From positions 778,501 to 842,500 of the forward strand of contig NZ_CP022372.1 in the NCBI RefSeq assembly GCF_002220095.1: DNA of 64,000 bases, in the 5' to 3' direction. A model generated the notes under the pieces. It did not search any database. It had not been told where the DNA came from and worked only from the letters and a program-made list of their open reading frames with translations. Source of the stretch: Bosea sp. AS-1 (GTDB lineage: Bacteria; Pseudomonadota; Alphaproteobacteria; Rhizobiales; Beijerinckiaceae). The position numbers and the translations under genes were made by a program. Shown here piece after piece: positions 28,649 through 37,609 of this stretch. Numbering within the stretch: the stretch's first letter is position 1; the number at the start of each line of letters is the position of its first letter.

Positions 28649-29758
28649 ATGAGCTCGTCTGCGGAACCCCAGCCGAAGCTGTTCACGCCGCTGAGCGCCG
28701 GCGATATCGACCTGCGCAATCGCGTGGTGATGGCACCGCTGACGCGCAACCGCGCCACGCCGGGCAGCGACGCCCCGAATGCACTGAACGTTGCCTATTA
28801 TCGCCAGCGCGCCAGTGCCGGACTGATCATCAGCGAAGGCACGCAGATTTCGCAGCAGGGCCAGGGTTATATCTGGACGCCGGGCATCCACAGCCCCGCG
28901 CAGATCGAGGGCTGGAAGGCGGTGACCGAAGCCGTCCACGCCGAGGGCGGCAAGATCGTCGCCCAGATCTGGCATGTCGGCCGGGTGAGCCATGTCTCGC
29001 TGCAGCCCGGCAACAAGGCGCCCGTCGCTCCATCTGCGATCCTGGCACCGACCAAGACCTATCTCGAAAGCGGCTTCGTGCCGGTCTCGCAGCCGCGTGC
29101 GCTTGCCGCTGAGGAACTGTCCGGCATCGTTGCCGACTATACCCGGGCGGCCGAGAACGCCCGCGAGGCCGGCTTTGACGGGATCGAGCTCCATGGCGCC
29201 AATGGCTATCTGATCGACCAGTTCCTGAAGGACGGCACGAATCGCCGAACGGATGCGTATGGCGGATCCATCGAGAACAGGCTCCGCTTCCCGCTGGAGG
29301 TCGTTGATGCGGTGACGAAGGCGATCGGCAAGGGCCGCGTCGGCATTCGCGTCTCACCGGTCAGTCCGGCCAACGGGGTTTCCGACACGGACCCGCAAGC
29401 CGTGTTCGATCGCCTCGCCGCGGAACTCGGTGCGCGCGGGCTCGCCTTCCTGCATGTGGTCGAGGGTGCCACAGGCGGGCCGCGCGACATCGCGCCGTTC
29501 GACTATCTTGCGCTGCGCAGGGCCTTCGGGGGCGTCTACATCGCCAATAACGGCTTCGATCGCGAGACGGCCATCGAGGCGGTGGAGAGTGGACGCGTCG
29601 ATGCAGTCGCTTTCGGAAAGGCGTTCATCGCCAACCCCGATCTCGTCGAGCGGTTGAAGCGTAACGCTCCGCTCAACACGCTGCAGACGGAGACCCTCTA
29701 TGGCGGCGATGCGCGTGGCTACACGGACTATCCGTTCCTGGCGGAGAAGGCGGCTTAA
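28649..29758 (+). CDS. nemA: Alkene reductase, NemA-type old yellow enzyme
   Basis: A 369-residue FMN enzyme that reduces enones, maleimides and nitro-esters with NAD(P)H. Seen are Leu-Phe-x-Pro-Leu, the Trp-His-Val-Gly-Arg segment, the substrate-binding His-Gly-Ala-Asn-Gly-Tyr (His/Asn pair), Asp-Ala-Tyr-Gly-Gly-Ser-Ile-Glu-Asn-Arg and Ala-Phe-Gly-Lys-x-Phe-Ile-Ala-Asn-Pro-Asp. Start ATG 28649 has AAGGAG six bases upstream (28637-28642). It is the classical OYE branch, different from the YqjM-type enzyme at 6273. It is divergent from comF, with no regulator gene next to it. Confidence 0.95.
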   Translation: MSSSAEPQPKLFTPLSAGDIDLRNRVVMAPLTRNRATPGSDAPNALNVAYYRQRASAGLIISEGTQISQQGQGYIWTPGIHSPAQIEGWKAVTEAVHAEGGKIVAQIWHVGRVSHVSLQPGNKAPVAPSAILAPTKTYLESGFVPVSQPRALAAEELSGIVADYTRAAENAREAGFDGIELHGANGYLIDQFLKDGTNRRTDAYGGSIENRLRFPLEVVDAVTKAIGKGRVGIRVSPVSPANGVSDTDPQAVFDRLAAELGARGLAFLHVVEGATGGPRDIAPFDYLALRRAFGGVYIANNGFDRETAIEAVESGRVDAVAFGKAFIANPDLVERLKRNAPLNTLQTETLYGGDARGYTDYPFLAEKAA

Positions 29759-29998
29759 AGCGCGGGAGTTCTGCTCTTGAGCCGCCACCCCAACTTCGGT
29801 CCGGGTGCCCGGCTAGCGTGGCGGATCCTGGGAGAGTGTGGCGGCTTCTGCTGATTGGTGCTTCCATCCGCCCATTCAGAGGCATCCTGGCCTGGTTGCC
29901 GGACCGGCGGACGGTCGCGGCAATCTTTTGTCGTCGCCCGCGAAAAAGGAGTTGCAGCGGCGCGGCGCTCCGACTACATAGCGCCCTCGACCAGCGCT

Positions 29999-30074
29999 GC
30001 TCCCTTCGTCTAGCGGTCTAGGACGTCGCCCTCTCACGGCGAAAACAGGGGTTCGAGTCCCCTAGGGAGCGCCA
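29999..30074 (+). tRNA. tRNA-Glu (anticodon CTC), CCA encoded
   Basis: Acceptor arms GCTCCCT (29999-30005) and AGGGAGC (30064-30070) pair perfectly, with discriminator G and encoded CCA. The anticodon loop CTCTCAC is closed by TCGCC and GGCGA, giving anticodon CTC. The T arm CAGGGGTTCGAGTCCCCTA is canonical. Length is 76 with CCA. Confidence 0.98.
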
Positions 30075-30490
30075 AATTCAAACCGTTGCGATACACAACT
30101 GCGAACACTCGGCCTCCTAAGGAGGGATGCGAGAAGGAAGCGCTTTGTTGCGCCGTTCTGCAGCTATTTCTCACCTGGGCCGGATCGCGCCAGAAACGGA
30201 CATTGGCTCGACGCCCGGAAGCGGACATTCTAACGGGCGGGCAAATAGCCCTTCTCAGTCCGATCACGATCGATCAGTTCGATGATGCAGCGGGGCGTCG
30301 GCAGATGCCGCGCTGAGCGTCGCGGCACCGGACTGGCACCTTGCAGCTTCAGCGGGCTATGATGAAAAGGCCGCTCAAGTCCGGAGCGCACCGGACTATT
30401 CAATGTTCTCGATAAGCTTGTGCGGCTCCAGGCATTCCACTGTGTTGGGCTCTCGGCGCTGATGAATACCGAAACGGCTGCTTTCTTGGT
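30075..30490. other. About 415 bases after tRNA-Glu without a recognisable gene
   Basis: I find no credible gene here. Two copies of GAA[A/G]CGGACATT (30193-30204 and 30218-30229) lie 25 bases apart. A plus-strand frame at 30086-30316 is open for 76 codons but has no recognisable motif. No copy of the tRNA 3' end and no integrase gene are seen downstream, so integration at this tRNA is not supported. Confidence 0.5.
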
Positions 30491-31432
30491 TCACCCACAC
30501 TGTTCAGGAGCCTGAAGCTCGGAAAGCCCATATGTCTCACATGCAGTCCCGGCAAACAGCTGCGCTTGTTTGCCGGGTGGGTAGCGCGCCGCGATCGTCT
30601 TGAAGCCGGTGTAGATCGTATCGAAGGACGCGCAGAGGCTGTCGACCGGGAAATTGCTGGCAAACATCGCGCGATCCGCGCTGAACATGGCGATGATCTC
30701 CTCGACGATCCAGCGATTGTCGACGACCGTCCAGGGACGGCCGGCGAGCCCGATGCCGGAGATCTTGACGCGAACGTTGGCGCACTCGGCGAGCTTCGCC
30801 ATCGCAGCGTGCCAGCCGGACAGCCCGCCTTCGCTGCGATCGGAGGGCAGGCCCGCGTGGTTCAGAACGATGGTCGTGTCCGGGAAGCTGCGAGCGAGGT
30901 CGACGGCTTCCTCGAGATTCCACCACGGCGTCTGAAGGTCGAAGTTCAGGCCATGGCGGGAGAGGAGCGCATATCCTTGCCGCCACCGGTCGTTCGACAT
31001 GAGCGTGCGCTGAATGCCGACGTCCTCCGGTCGCTGCGGGCCGCCCGGCTTATGCCGGACACTGCGAACCAGGCCGAATGCAGCCTGGCGTGCTAGAACG
31101 GAGCCGATGTCGGCGCGGTCGAGCCAGGCTTGCGCCACGACGGCGTTGGGAACATCAAATTCTTTGGCGAGGCCAGCCGCGTAGGCGGTCTCGCCGATTG
31201 GATCGTTCTCGTCCCACTCTGTCTCGACATAGACCGTCTGGCGAACGTCGTGCCCAGCCGTGTCGACAAAATAGTCGTCTGGCAGGTAGCGCCGCTTGAT
31301 CGCCGAATAGTCACCATAGCGGAATGGGATGTTGGCGCCCGGCTTCAGCCAGGGGTGAGGATTGCGCTGTGGATCCCAGAAGTGCTGGTGCGCATCGATG
31401 ATAGGCCCTTGCCAGAGTTCCAGCTGCGTCAT
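30491..31432 (-). CDS. Amidohydrolase-2 family (lactonase-like) hydrolase
   Basis: A 313-residue TIM-barrel hydrolase with Ile-Asp-Ala-His-Gln-His-Phe-Trp-Asp at residues about 12-20 (first metal-type His pair), a strand-5-like Leu-Asn-His-Ala-Gly-Leu-Pro, and Phe-Ala-Ser-Asn-Phe-Pro-Val-Asp near the end. This is the pattern of COG3618 enzymes such as L-fuconolactone or L-rhamnono-lactone hydrolases and of 2-pyrone-4,6-dicarboxylate lactonase. Substrate not assigned. It follows the MFS transporter gene by 12 bases on the same strand, so one operon takes up and opens a lactone or related ring. Confidence 0.9.
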   Translation of the reverse strand: MTQLELWQGPIIDAHQHFWDPQRNPHPWLKPGANIPFRYGDYSAIKRRYLPDDYFVDTAGHDVRQTVYVETEWDENDPIGETAYAAGLAKEFDVPNAVVAQAWLDRADIGSVLARQAAFGLVRSVRHKPGGPQRPEDVGIQRTLMSNDRWRQGYALLSRHGLNFDLQTPWWNLEEAVDLARSFPDTTIVLNHAGLPSDRSEGGLSGWHAAMAKLAECANVRVKISGIGLAGRPWTVVDNRWIVEEIIAMFSADRAMFASNFPVDSLCASFDTIYTGFKTIAARYPPGKQAQLFAGTACETYGLSELQAPEQCG

Positions 31433-31444
31433 GCTTCTCGGCCC

Positions 31445-32758
31445 TCAATGCGTCTCGGCGTCGTGGAAATCGATCAGCATGGTCGCGACGACATAGAGCG
31501 CGGCGCAGGCGGCGAAGAAATAGAGAACCATGAGGTAGGCGCCGGTCGCCTGCAGGATCAAACCCGTGATGATCGGGATGGCGATGCCGCTGGCGCTGCC
31601 CGCGAAGTTCATGGCGCCACCGACGATGCCGACCTTCTCGCGAGGTGCGAGAATGGCGGGCAGGCTCCAATAGAGGCTTCCGAAATACAGCAGGAAGAGA
31701 GTGACCGAGAGCACGGCGACCGCCATTACGGGATCCGCGACCTGTGGCAGGATGAGGAACGACAGCATCACGCCGAATCCGCTGATGCCGAGCGCGGCCT
31801 TGTAGGTCGTGCTGCGCCGCATGCCCCTGGCCTGCAGCTTGTCGACCAGGAAGCCGCTGAGCAGAGAGCCGAACATGCCGGAAAGGAAGATCACGAAGGT
31901 TGCGCCGCCCATCTGCTTGAGGTCGAAGCCGCGGGCCTGAGCGAGATAGCTCGGCCCCCATGTCAGCAGGCCGAAGTTGATCATGGCCCAGCTCATTCGC
32001 CCTGTGAGGATGGCGGAAAGCGAGCGGCGCGAAATGGCTTTCGGAGCCGCGCTCACTGTTGGAGCTCCGCCGGCCGTCGAGGCCTCGATCAGACGCAGCT
32101 CGTCGTCGTTGACACCCGGGTGGTCCGAAGGCTTGTCGCGCAGATACCACCAGGAAAGATAGCCGAGCAGGATGGTGGCCACGCCGGCGACGATGAAGGC
32201 TGTCCGCCATGAGCCGAGTGTCAAGATCAGCCAGGCGATGATGACGCCGCCGAACGCCGCGCCCAGCGGAGCGCCACTGTCCATCAGCACCGCTCCTCGT
32301 CCACGTTCACGAGGCGACAGCCAGATCGAATTGAGCTTGGCGCCAGCCGGAAACAGCGGCGCTTCGGCCGCGCCCAGGCCGATGCGGCTGAGCAGCAGCG
32401 TGATGCCACCGGTGCAAAGACCGGCGATCGTCTGGAAGATGCCCCAGCCGACGGTCGCGCCGGTGATGAGGGCGCGGGGGCCGAATTTGTCGATCAGCCA
32501 GCCGCCGGGGATCTGGAGGGCGGCATAGCTCCAGAAGAAGGCGCTCAGGATCAGTCCCTGCATCGCCGGTTCCAGTCCGAACTCCTTGGCGATGGTCGGC
32601 ATCGCGATGGATAGTGCAGTACGGTCGATCAGGTTGATGACGACGAGCACGAAGACGATTCCGAAGATGCGCCAACGCACTGTTGTCGCTCCGGTCGCTG
32701 CTGCGTCAGCATGTGCGACGCCGCCTTGCGGCCTGTGAACCCGCTCAAGTCCCGACAT
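31445..32758 (-). CDS. MFS transporter, anion:cation symporter family
   Basis: A 437-residue carrier with 12 membrane segments. It begins with Ile-Asp-Arg-Thr-Ala-Leu-Ser-Ile-Ala in helix 1 and the signature Gly-Gly-Trp-Leu-Ile-Asp-Lys-Phe-Gly-Pro-Arg after helix 2, then Arg-Ile-Gly-Leu-Gly-Ala-Ala-Glu-Ala-Pro-Leu-Phe-Pro, all typical of the ACS family (hexuronate, galactarate, phthalate and 4-hydroxyphenylacetate carriers). With the amidohydrolase it should serve organic anion uptake. It is divergent from a LysR regulator 216 bases away. Confidence 0.92.
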   Translation of the reverse strand: MSGLERVHRPQGGVAHADAAATGATTVRWRIFGIVFVLVVINLIDRTALSIAMPTIAKEFGLEPAMQGLILSAFFWSYAALQIPGGWLIDKFGPRALITGATVGWGIFQTIAGLCTGGITLLLSRIGLGAAEAPLFPAGAKLNSIWLSPRERGRGAVLMDSGAPLGAAFGGVIIAWLILTLGSWRTAFIVAGVATILLGYLSWWYLRDKPSDHPGVNDDELRLIEASTAGGAPTVSAAPKAISRRSLSAILTGRMSWAMINFGLLTWGPSYLAQARGFDLKQMGGATFVIFLSGMFGSLLSGFLVDKLQARGMRRSTTYKAALGISGFGVMLSFLILPQVADPVMAVAVLSVTLFLLYFGSLYWSLPAILAPREKVGIVGGAMNFAGSASGIAIPIITGLILQATGAYLMVLYFFAACAALYVVATMLIDFHDAETH

Positions 32759-32974
32759 GATTTGCCCTCCGCCCGGCTGGCCGAGCTCTCTTCTGCGTTT
32801 CCTGAGGATGCAACTGCGGAGGCCGTCGGGCCGACGTGCAGGACACCCCTCCTCGTCACCGGCGATACGTGCCGCTGGTGTTATCGAGGCCGACGCTACA
32901 TGCGTTCTGGTATGCCGGTGTAATGAAGTTTAATGATGATGTGATCTAGAAAACGATATCACTGGAAATGGCTG

Positions 32975-33919
32975 ATGCTTCCCGTTGCGAACGCGCCGTC
33001 GCTCCTGCGGCGGCTCAAGAACCGGCAGCTGCTGCTTCTGACGGCTATCGATGAAAGTCGAAGCCTGAGGCGTGCGGCGGCTTCGCTGAACATGACACAG
33101 CCGACGGCAACGAAGCTGCTGCAGGATCTCGAAGCCACATTGGGGCTTTCACTCTTCGAGCGCGGCAGGCGCGGGGTTCGAGCGACGGTCTATGGGGAGG
33201 TGATGATCCGCCATGCCCGGCTGATCTTGAACGATCTTGAACGGACCTGCCTGGAGCTGGAGTCGCTGGCTTCGGGGGCGACGGGCCGTTTGAGGATCGG
33301 CGCCGTCATCAGCGCCATTCCTTTTCTTCTTGCACGCGCCGTTGCGGCGCTGAAGCGCGATCAACCACGGCTCGATATCGCGATCGAGGTAGGAACCAGT
33401 GACGCGCTCGTTCCCATGCTGGCGAAAGGGGAACTGGATGTCCTGCTGGCCCGCCCGCTGGCGCTCGCCGGCCGGTCGGACTTCGACTACGAAGATCTGA
33501 TCGACGAGCCTCTGCACATCGTCTCTCGCGTCGACCATCCGCTGGCATCGGCTCGGGCCTTGAGCATGGCGGATCTGGCCTCCTGGCCATGGACACTTCT
33601 GCCGGCCGGCAGCCCGATGCGAAAGGTGCTCGCGCCGCTTTTCGCCGCGATGATGGCCCATCAGCCTCTGGATGTCGTCGAGACCTCGTCGATGATGACG
33701 ATGATCGCGCTGCTTCAGGAGAGCGACATGCTCGCCGTAATGCCGGGCGATGTCGCGACCTTCGCGGTTCAGCATGGTCTGCTACACCATCTGGATGTCG
33801 CGCTGCCGCCGATCATGGGCTCTTATGGCATTCTGAGCCTCAAGGAGCAGCCACGCTCGGCCAGCACGATCGCCTTTGTCCGCTGCCTGAAGCAGTGTCT
33901 GGTCGAAGGCAGTAATTGA
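32975..33919 (+). CDS. LysR-family regulator
   Basis: A 314-residue regulator with an N-terminal winged HTH (about residues 12-70; Arg-Arg-Ala-Ala-Ala-Ser-Leu-Asn-Met-Thr-Gln-Pro-Thr-Ala-Thr-Lys) and a periplasmic-binding-like effector domain from residue 100. The Ser-Leu-Phe-Glu-Arg segment and long helix between are intact. The gap to the divergent MFS gene contains GTGAT (32941-32945) and ATCAC (32958-32962) as a weak dyad that could be part of its site. It likely controls the MFS-amidohydrolase pair. Confidence 0.93.
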   Translation: MLPVANAPSLLRRLKNRQLLLLTAIDESRSLRRAAASLNMTQPTATKLLQDLEATLGLSLFERGRRGVRATVYGEVMIRHARLILNDLERTCLELESLASGATGRLRIGAVISAIPFLLARAVAALKRDQPRLDIAIEVGTSDALVPMLAKGELDVLLARPLALAGRSDFDYEDLIDEPLHIVSRVDHPLASARALSMADLASWPWTLLPAGSPMRKVLAPLFAAMMAHQPLDVVETSSMMTMIALLQESDMLAVMPGDVATFAVQHGLLHHLDVALPPIMGSYGILSLKEQPRSASTIAFVRCLKQCLVEGSN

Positions 33920-34037
33920 ACCCGGACTGCTCCAGTTCCCGTCGTTCAACGAACGCCTGAAAGCAGACGTTCATCCTCGGCCGAGGACCAATCGCAACCC
34001 ATGCCCGCACGGTCCTCGCCGAAATTGCCTGCTGGCC

Positions 34038-35567
34038 TCAAGCCGCCACGCGATTTGCGTTCCACTGCCCTGCTTGGCTCAGGATCATCTCCGGGTCGTC
34101 GAAGCGCGCCTGAAGAATCTCGCGATACAGCGCCTCTTCGCGCAGGCGCGTGACCTCCCCCTCGCCTCCGATGAGGAGCCGTAGCGCCTGCTCCAGGGCT
34201 TCGACCATCCCCGACCCTTCATCGAACTGCGCCTTCTTGCGCCAGACCAGATCCTCGGGCAGCAGATCGGCGCAGGCCTTCCGCAGCAGCCATTTCTCGG
34301 TGGTGGTTCCGGTCGATTCCGGCGCGCTCGGATCGGTACGGCGTAGCTTCAATTCCGCCGGTGCGGACTGTGCGAAGGCGATCAGGTCCCGATCGAGGAA
34401 CGGAGTGCGCGCCTCCAGCGACTCCGCCATGGTCATCCGGTCGACGCGCTGAAGATTGATGTTGTGCATCGCCCCCAAGCTGCGCGTCAGCTCGTCCGCG
34501 AGGGCACGCGGATCATCCACATAGGCATGGTGATAGGCATAGCCCGCGAAAAGCTCGTCCGCTCCCTCGCCGGTCAGGACCGCCTTGACATGGCGCCGTG
34601 CCAGCCGGGCCGCAAAAAGCGTGGGTACGGCACTGCGCACGAGATCCGCGTCGGCGCTTTCGAGGTGGTAGATGACATGCGACAGGTTCTCGGCGATGTC
34701 CTGGGCCGAGAAGCTGTATTCGTGATGATCGGAGCCGATATGGTCGGCGACACGCCTGGCGGCGCGCAGATCGGATGAGCCGACAGTGCCCACGGCAAAG
34801 GTCTTCAATGGAGCCTGCCCGGCTGCCAGCCTGACCTTCTGTGCGATAGCGGCGATGACCGAGCTGTCGAGCCCACCGGACAGGAAGGAGCCGACCTCGA
34901 CATCGGCGACCATCCATTTCGCGACCGCTTCCTCCAGCGTCAGGCGCAACTCGCCGGCAATCGACCCGATATCCAATCCCGGCTCGGCCACAGCCGCTCC
35001 GGACGGCACGCGGTACCAGTGCCTCAAGCCATTGCCGCTGTCGAACAGCGCGCCGGGCGGAAGCGCGGTGATGTCGTCGAAGCCGAGCCCGTCGAATGCC
35101 TTCAGCTCCGAAGCAAAAGCCAGCCCCTTCCCGCGCCGCGCCATGTAGAGCGGCTTGATGCCCAGCGGGTCACGCGCCGCGACGATCCGATCCGGCGTCG
35201 CGAGCACGAAGGCGAACATGCCGTCGAGGCGGTTGACCCAGCGCTGCGCCCCGCTGCGGAAGAGGTGAAGAATAGTCTCGCTATCACTCGTCGTCCGAAA
35301 GTTACCCGGGTCCAGAATTGCCCTCAGATCATCGTGATTGTAGATCTCCCCATTCGCGACAAGTATCTCTGAATCAACGGTAATAGGTTGAACGCCGTCT
35401 TCGGCGCCGATGATCGCCAGCCGGCAATGCCCCATCGCAAGCGGCACCCCCGCTGGCCGGGCGACCTGCGTCGCATCCGGGCCCCGATGGCCGAGGCGCG
35501 CGAGCATCGTTTCGATCAGGCTCCCGCCTACGTCATCGACCTTCCAAAGACACACAAAACCACACAT
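34038..35567 (-). CDS. asnB: Asparagine synthetase (glutamine-hydrolysing)
   Basis: A 509-residue class II glutamine amidotransferase plus synthetase. Cys2 is the glutaminase nucleophile; Arg-Leu-Ala-Ile-Ile and Asn-Gly-Glu-Ile-Tyr-Asn follow. The ATP-pyrophosphatase motif Ser-Gly-Gly-Leu-Asp-Ser-Ser is at residues 230-236. It makes asparagine from aspartate or an amide on a related substrate. At 509 residues it is shorter than E. coli AsnB (about 550). It is divergent from an OsmVWXY-type transporter operon across an AT-rich gap. Whether it supports osmolyte metabolism, as asparagine-synthetase-like enzymes do in NAGGN synthesis, is only a possibility; no ngg partner gene is here. Confidence 0.93.
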   Translation of the reverse strand: MCGFVCLWKVDDVGGSLIETMLARLGHRGPDATQVARPAGVPLAMGHCRLAIIGAEDGVQPITVDSEILVANGEIYNHDDLRAILDPGNFRTTSDSETILHLFRSGAQRWVNRLDGMFAFVLATPDRIVAARDPLGIKPLYMARRGKGLAFASELKAFDGLGFDDITALPPGALFDSGNGLRHWYRVPSGAAVAEPGLDIGSIAGELRLTLEEAVAKWMVADVEVGSFLSGGLDSSVIAAIAQKVRLAAGQAPLKTFAVGTVGSSDLRAARRVADHIGSDHHEYSFSAQDIAENLSHVIYHLESADADLVRSAVPTLFAARLARRHVKAVLTGEGADELFAGYAYHHAYVDDPRALADELTRSLGAMHNINLQRVDRMTMAESLEARTPFLDRDLIAFAQSAPAELKLRRTDPSAPESTGTTTEKWLLRKACADLLPEDLVWRKKAQFDEGSGMVEALEQALRLLIGGEGEVTRLREEALYREILQARFDDPEMILSQAGQWNANRVAA

Positions 35568-35846
35568 GGACCGTCTCGTTCTTCTCTCACTGTTTGGCGA
35601 ATTGCGCTGGGCGAAGGATAGCGTCGAAAGGATGGTTTTTTAAGATATTATAGAATAAATCTGTCTTTCGACTTTCGATTTTAACAATAAATTTTGATAT
35701 GAATTTCTCAAATGTCCAATCAAAGTTATGAACACTTGAGTTCAAGTAATAGCTTCCTGTCAAAATAGACTACATAATTCCCTCATTTTTTGTGGGAAAG
35801 GGGTTGTCACGAGCTGATATCCTGCTCTAGGAATCGCCGCGAGGCA
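35568..35846. promoter_or_regulatory. AT-rich divergent promoter region, asnB / osmoprotectant operon
   Basis: These 279 bases, especially 35630-35800, are far richer in A+T than the flanks. They contain ACTTGA-GT-TCAAGT (35734-35747), a tandem 7-mer CTTTCGA-CTTTCGA (35665-35678), and poly-T/A runs suited to strong promoters. No gene is seen. Which regulator acts here is unknown. Confidence 0.55.
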
Positions 35847-36500
35847 ATGGACATTTTAAATTACATTATCGACAACTGGGGGCTGATAGCCGCCCGGACA
35901 GGCGAACATGTTGCCATCGTCGGCGTTGCGGTCGCTCTGGCGATCGCTACCGGCGTGCCGATCGGCGTGGCCATCACCCAGAACCGCCGCGTCGCCGATG
36001 CCGTGCTCTATGTCGCGTCGATCATGATCACCATCCCTTCTATCGCGCTGTTCGGGATGATGATTCCGGTGCTCTCGCTGATCGGCCACGGCATCGGATA
36101 CCTGCCGGCGGTGATCGCGGTACTGCTGTACTCGCAGCTTCCGATCATTCGGAATACCTATGCGTCGATCAGCAATATTGACCCGGCGCTGCGTGAAGCT
36201 GCGCGAGGCATGGGGCTGACCCGGGGACAGCGGCTGCGCGAGGTCGAGCTCCCGATCGCCTTGCCCGTGATCATGGCCGGCGTGCGCGTCGCGGTGGTGA
36301 TGAATATCGGGGTCACGGCGATCGCGACCTATATCGGCGCCGGCGGCCTCGGCGCCTTCATCGCACGCGGCATCAGCCAGACGGACCCGCGCCAGCTCGT
36401 CACCGGCGCTCTCGCGGTCAGCATTCTTGCCGTCGTCGCCGATCTCGCCCTGCTCGGGCTGCAGAAGCGACTGACCTCCCCAGGACTCAGGAAACAATGA
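35847..36500 (+). CDS. osmW: Osmoprotectant ABC transporter permease (OsmW/OpuCB-like)
   Basis: A 217-residue inner-membrane permease with about six helices and the EAA loop Glu-Ala-Ala-Arg-Gly-Met-Gly-Leu-Thr followed by a Leu-x-x-Val-Glu-Leu-Pro. It also has the Gly-Ala-Gly-Gly-Leu-Gly segment common to glycine betaine/choline/carnitine permeases. Its start at ATG 35847 has GAGG only two bases upstream, so translation initiation may be weak. It overlaps the ATPase gene by four bases. Confidence 0.92.
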   Translation: MDILNYIIDNWGLIAARTGEHVAIVGVAVALAIATGVPIGVAITQNRRVADAVLYVASIMITIPSIALFGMMIPVLSLIGHGIGYLPAVIAVLLYSQLPIIRNTYASISNIDPALREAARGMGLTRGQRLREVELPIALPVIMAGVRVAVVMNIGVTAIATYIGAGGLGAFIARGISQTDPRQLVTGALAVSILAVVADLALLGLQKRLTSPGLRKQ

Positions 36501-37609
36501 TCCGACTGGACCAAGTCAGCAAGACTTTCCCCGGCACCACCATGCCGGCCGTCGACCGCGTCTCGCTCGAGGTGGCGGAAGGCGAAATCTGCGTGCTGCT
36601 CGGCCCGTCCGGCTGCGGCAAGACCACGACGATGAAGATGGTCAACCGCCTTATCCAGCCGAGCTCGGGCGACATCTTCATCGACGGCCGCAACACCTCC
36701 GATTACGACGTGACACAGCTGCGGCGCAGCATCGGCTACGTCATCCAGCAGATCGGCCTGTTTCCGAACAAGACGATCGAGGACAACATCTGCATCGTCC
36801 CCGACATCCTCGGCTGGGACCGGCGCAAATCGCGCCAGCGGGCGGCCGAACTGCTCGAGATGGTTGCGCTCGATCCCGGTGTGTTCCTCAAGCGCTACCC
36901 GAAGGAGCTGTCCGGCGGCCAGCAGCAGCGTATCGGCGTTCTGCGCGCCATCGCGGCGGATCCGCCCGTCCTGCTGATGGACGAGCCCTTCGGCGCCATC
37001 GACCCGATCAACCGCGTCATCATCCAGGACGAGTTCCTGAAGATGCAGGCGCAGATCCGCAAGACGATCCTCTTCGTCAGCCACGACATCGACGAGGCGG
37101 TCAAGATGGCCGACAGGATCGCCATCTTCCGCAATGGCAGGCTCGTCCAATACGACACGCCCGACAACATGCTGGCCCATCCAGCGAGCGAATTCGTCTC
37201 CGATTTCGTCGGTGGCGACCGCACGCTCAAGCGCCTGCAGCTGCTCACCGTCCGCGATGCGATGATCGCCGATCCGCCGCGGGTCCGGGCGGCGGACAGC
37301 CTGCAGCGGGCCGCGGCCGCGATGGAAGCGCATGGCCATCAGTCGATCGTCCTGGTCGGCCCGCGCGGCAGGGCGCGCGGCTACGTCAATCTTCAGACGG
37401 CGCGCAGCGGCAACGGAACGGTCGGGGAGAATTACGAAGCCCTGCCCACGACTATCCGCCCGCATGAAGACCTGCGCACCGCGGTCTCGACCATGTTCCG
37501 GCACGATACGCTGTGGCTGGCCTGCGTCGATGATGACGGATTGTTCGTCGGCTATGTCACGCTGCGCGGCATCACGCATCTGCTCTCAGAGACCTATCGG
37601 GATGGCTGA
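36497..37609 (+). CDS. osmV: Osmoprotectant ABC transporter ATPase with CBS domains (OsmV-like)
   Basis: A 370-residue protein. ABC ATPase: Walker A Gly-Pro-Ser-Gly-Cys-Gly-Lys-Thr (36-43), signature Leu-Ser-Gly-Gly-Gln-Gln-Gln-Arg, Walker B Leu-Leu-Met-Asp-Glu-Pro. Residues about 245-365 are a tandem CBS pair, which in OpuA senses ionic strength and gates transport. ATGA overlap with both neighbours (4 bases with osmW; 8 with the second permease) shows tight coupling. It energises uptake of a betaine-type solute. Confidence 0.95.
   Translation: MIRLDQVSKTFPGTTMPAVDRVSLEVAEGEICVLLGPSGCGKTTTMKMVNRLIQPSSGDIFIDGRNTSDYDVTQLRRSIGYVIQQIGLFPNKTIEDNICIVPDILGWDRRKSRQRAAELLEMVALDPGVFLKRYPKELSGGQQQRIGVLRAIAADPPVLLMDEPFGAIDPINRVIIQDEFLKMQAQIRKTILFVSHDIDEAVKMADRIAIFRNGRLVQYDTPDNMLAHPASEFVSDFVGGDRTLKRLQLLTVRDAMIADPPRVRAADSLQRAAAAMEAHGHQSIVLVGPRGRARGYVNLQTARSGNGTVGENYEALPTTIRPHEDLRTAVSTMFRHDTLWLACVDDDGLFVGYVTLRGITHLLSETYRDG

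Noticed and set aside
29999..30490. Possible integration of a genomic island at tRNA-Glu
   Set aside because: No integrase gene and no repeat of the tRNA 3' end were found downstream, and the following genes look compositionally normal.
33976..33987. Palindrome CCTCGGCCGAGG between the LysR gene and asnB
   Set aside because: Fully self-complementary without a loop and without T-run, so not a terminator, and it lies between convergent gene ends, so an operator is unlikely.
35681..35695. Near CtrA site TTAACAATAAATTTT upstream of the osm operon
   Set aside because: Only one TTAA half is present; the second half reads TTTT, and the region is so AT-rich that chance matches are expected.
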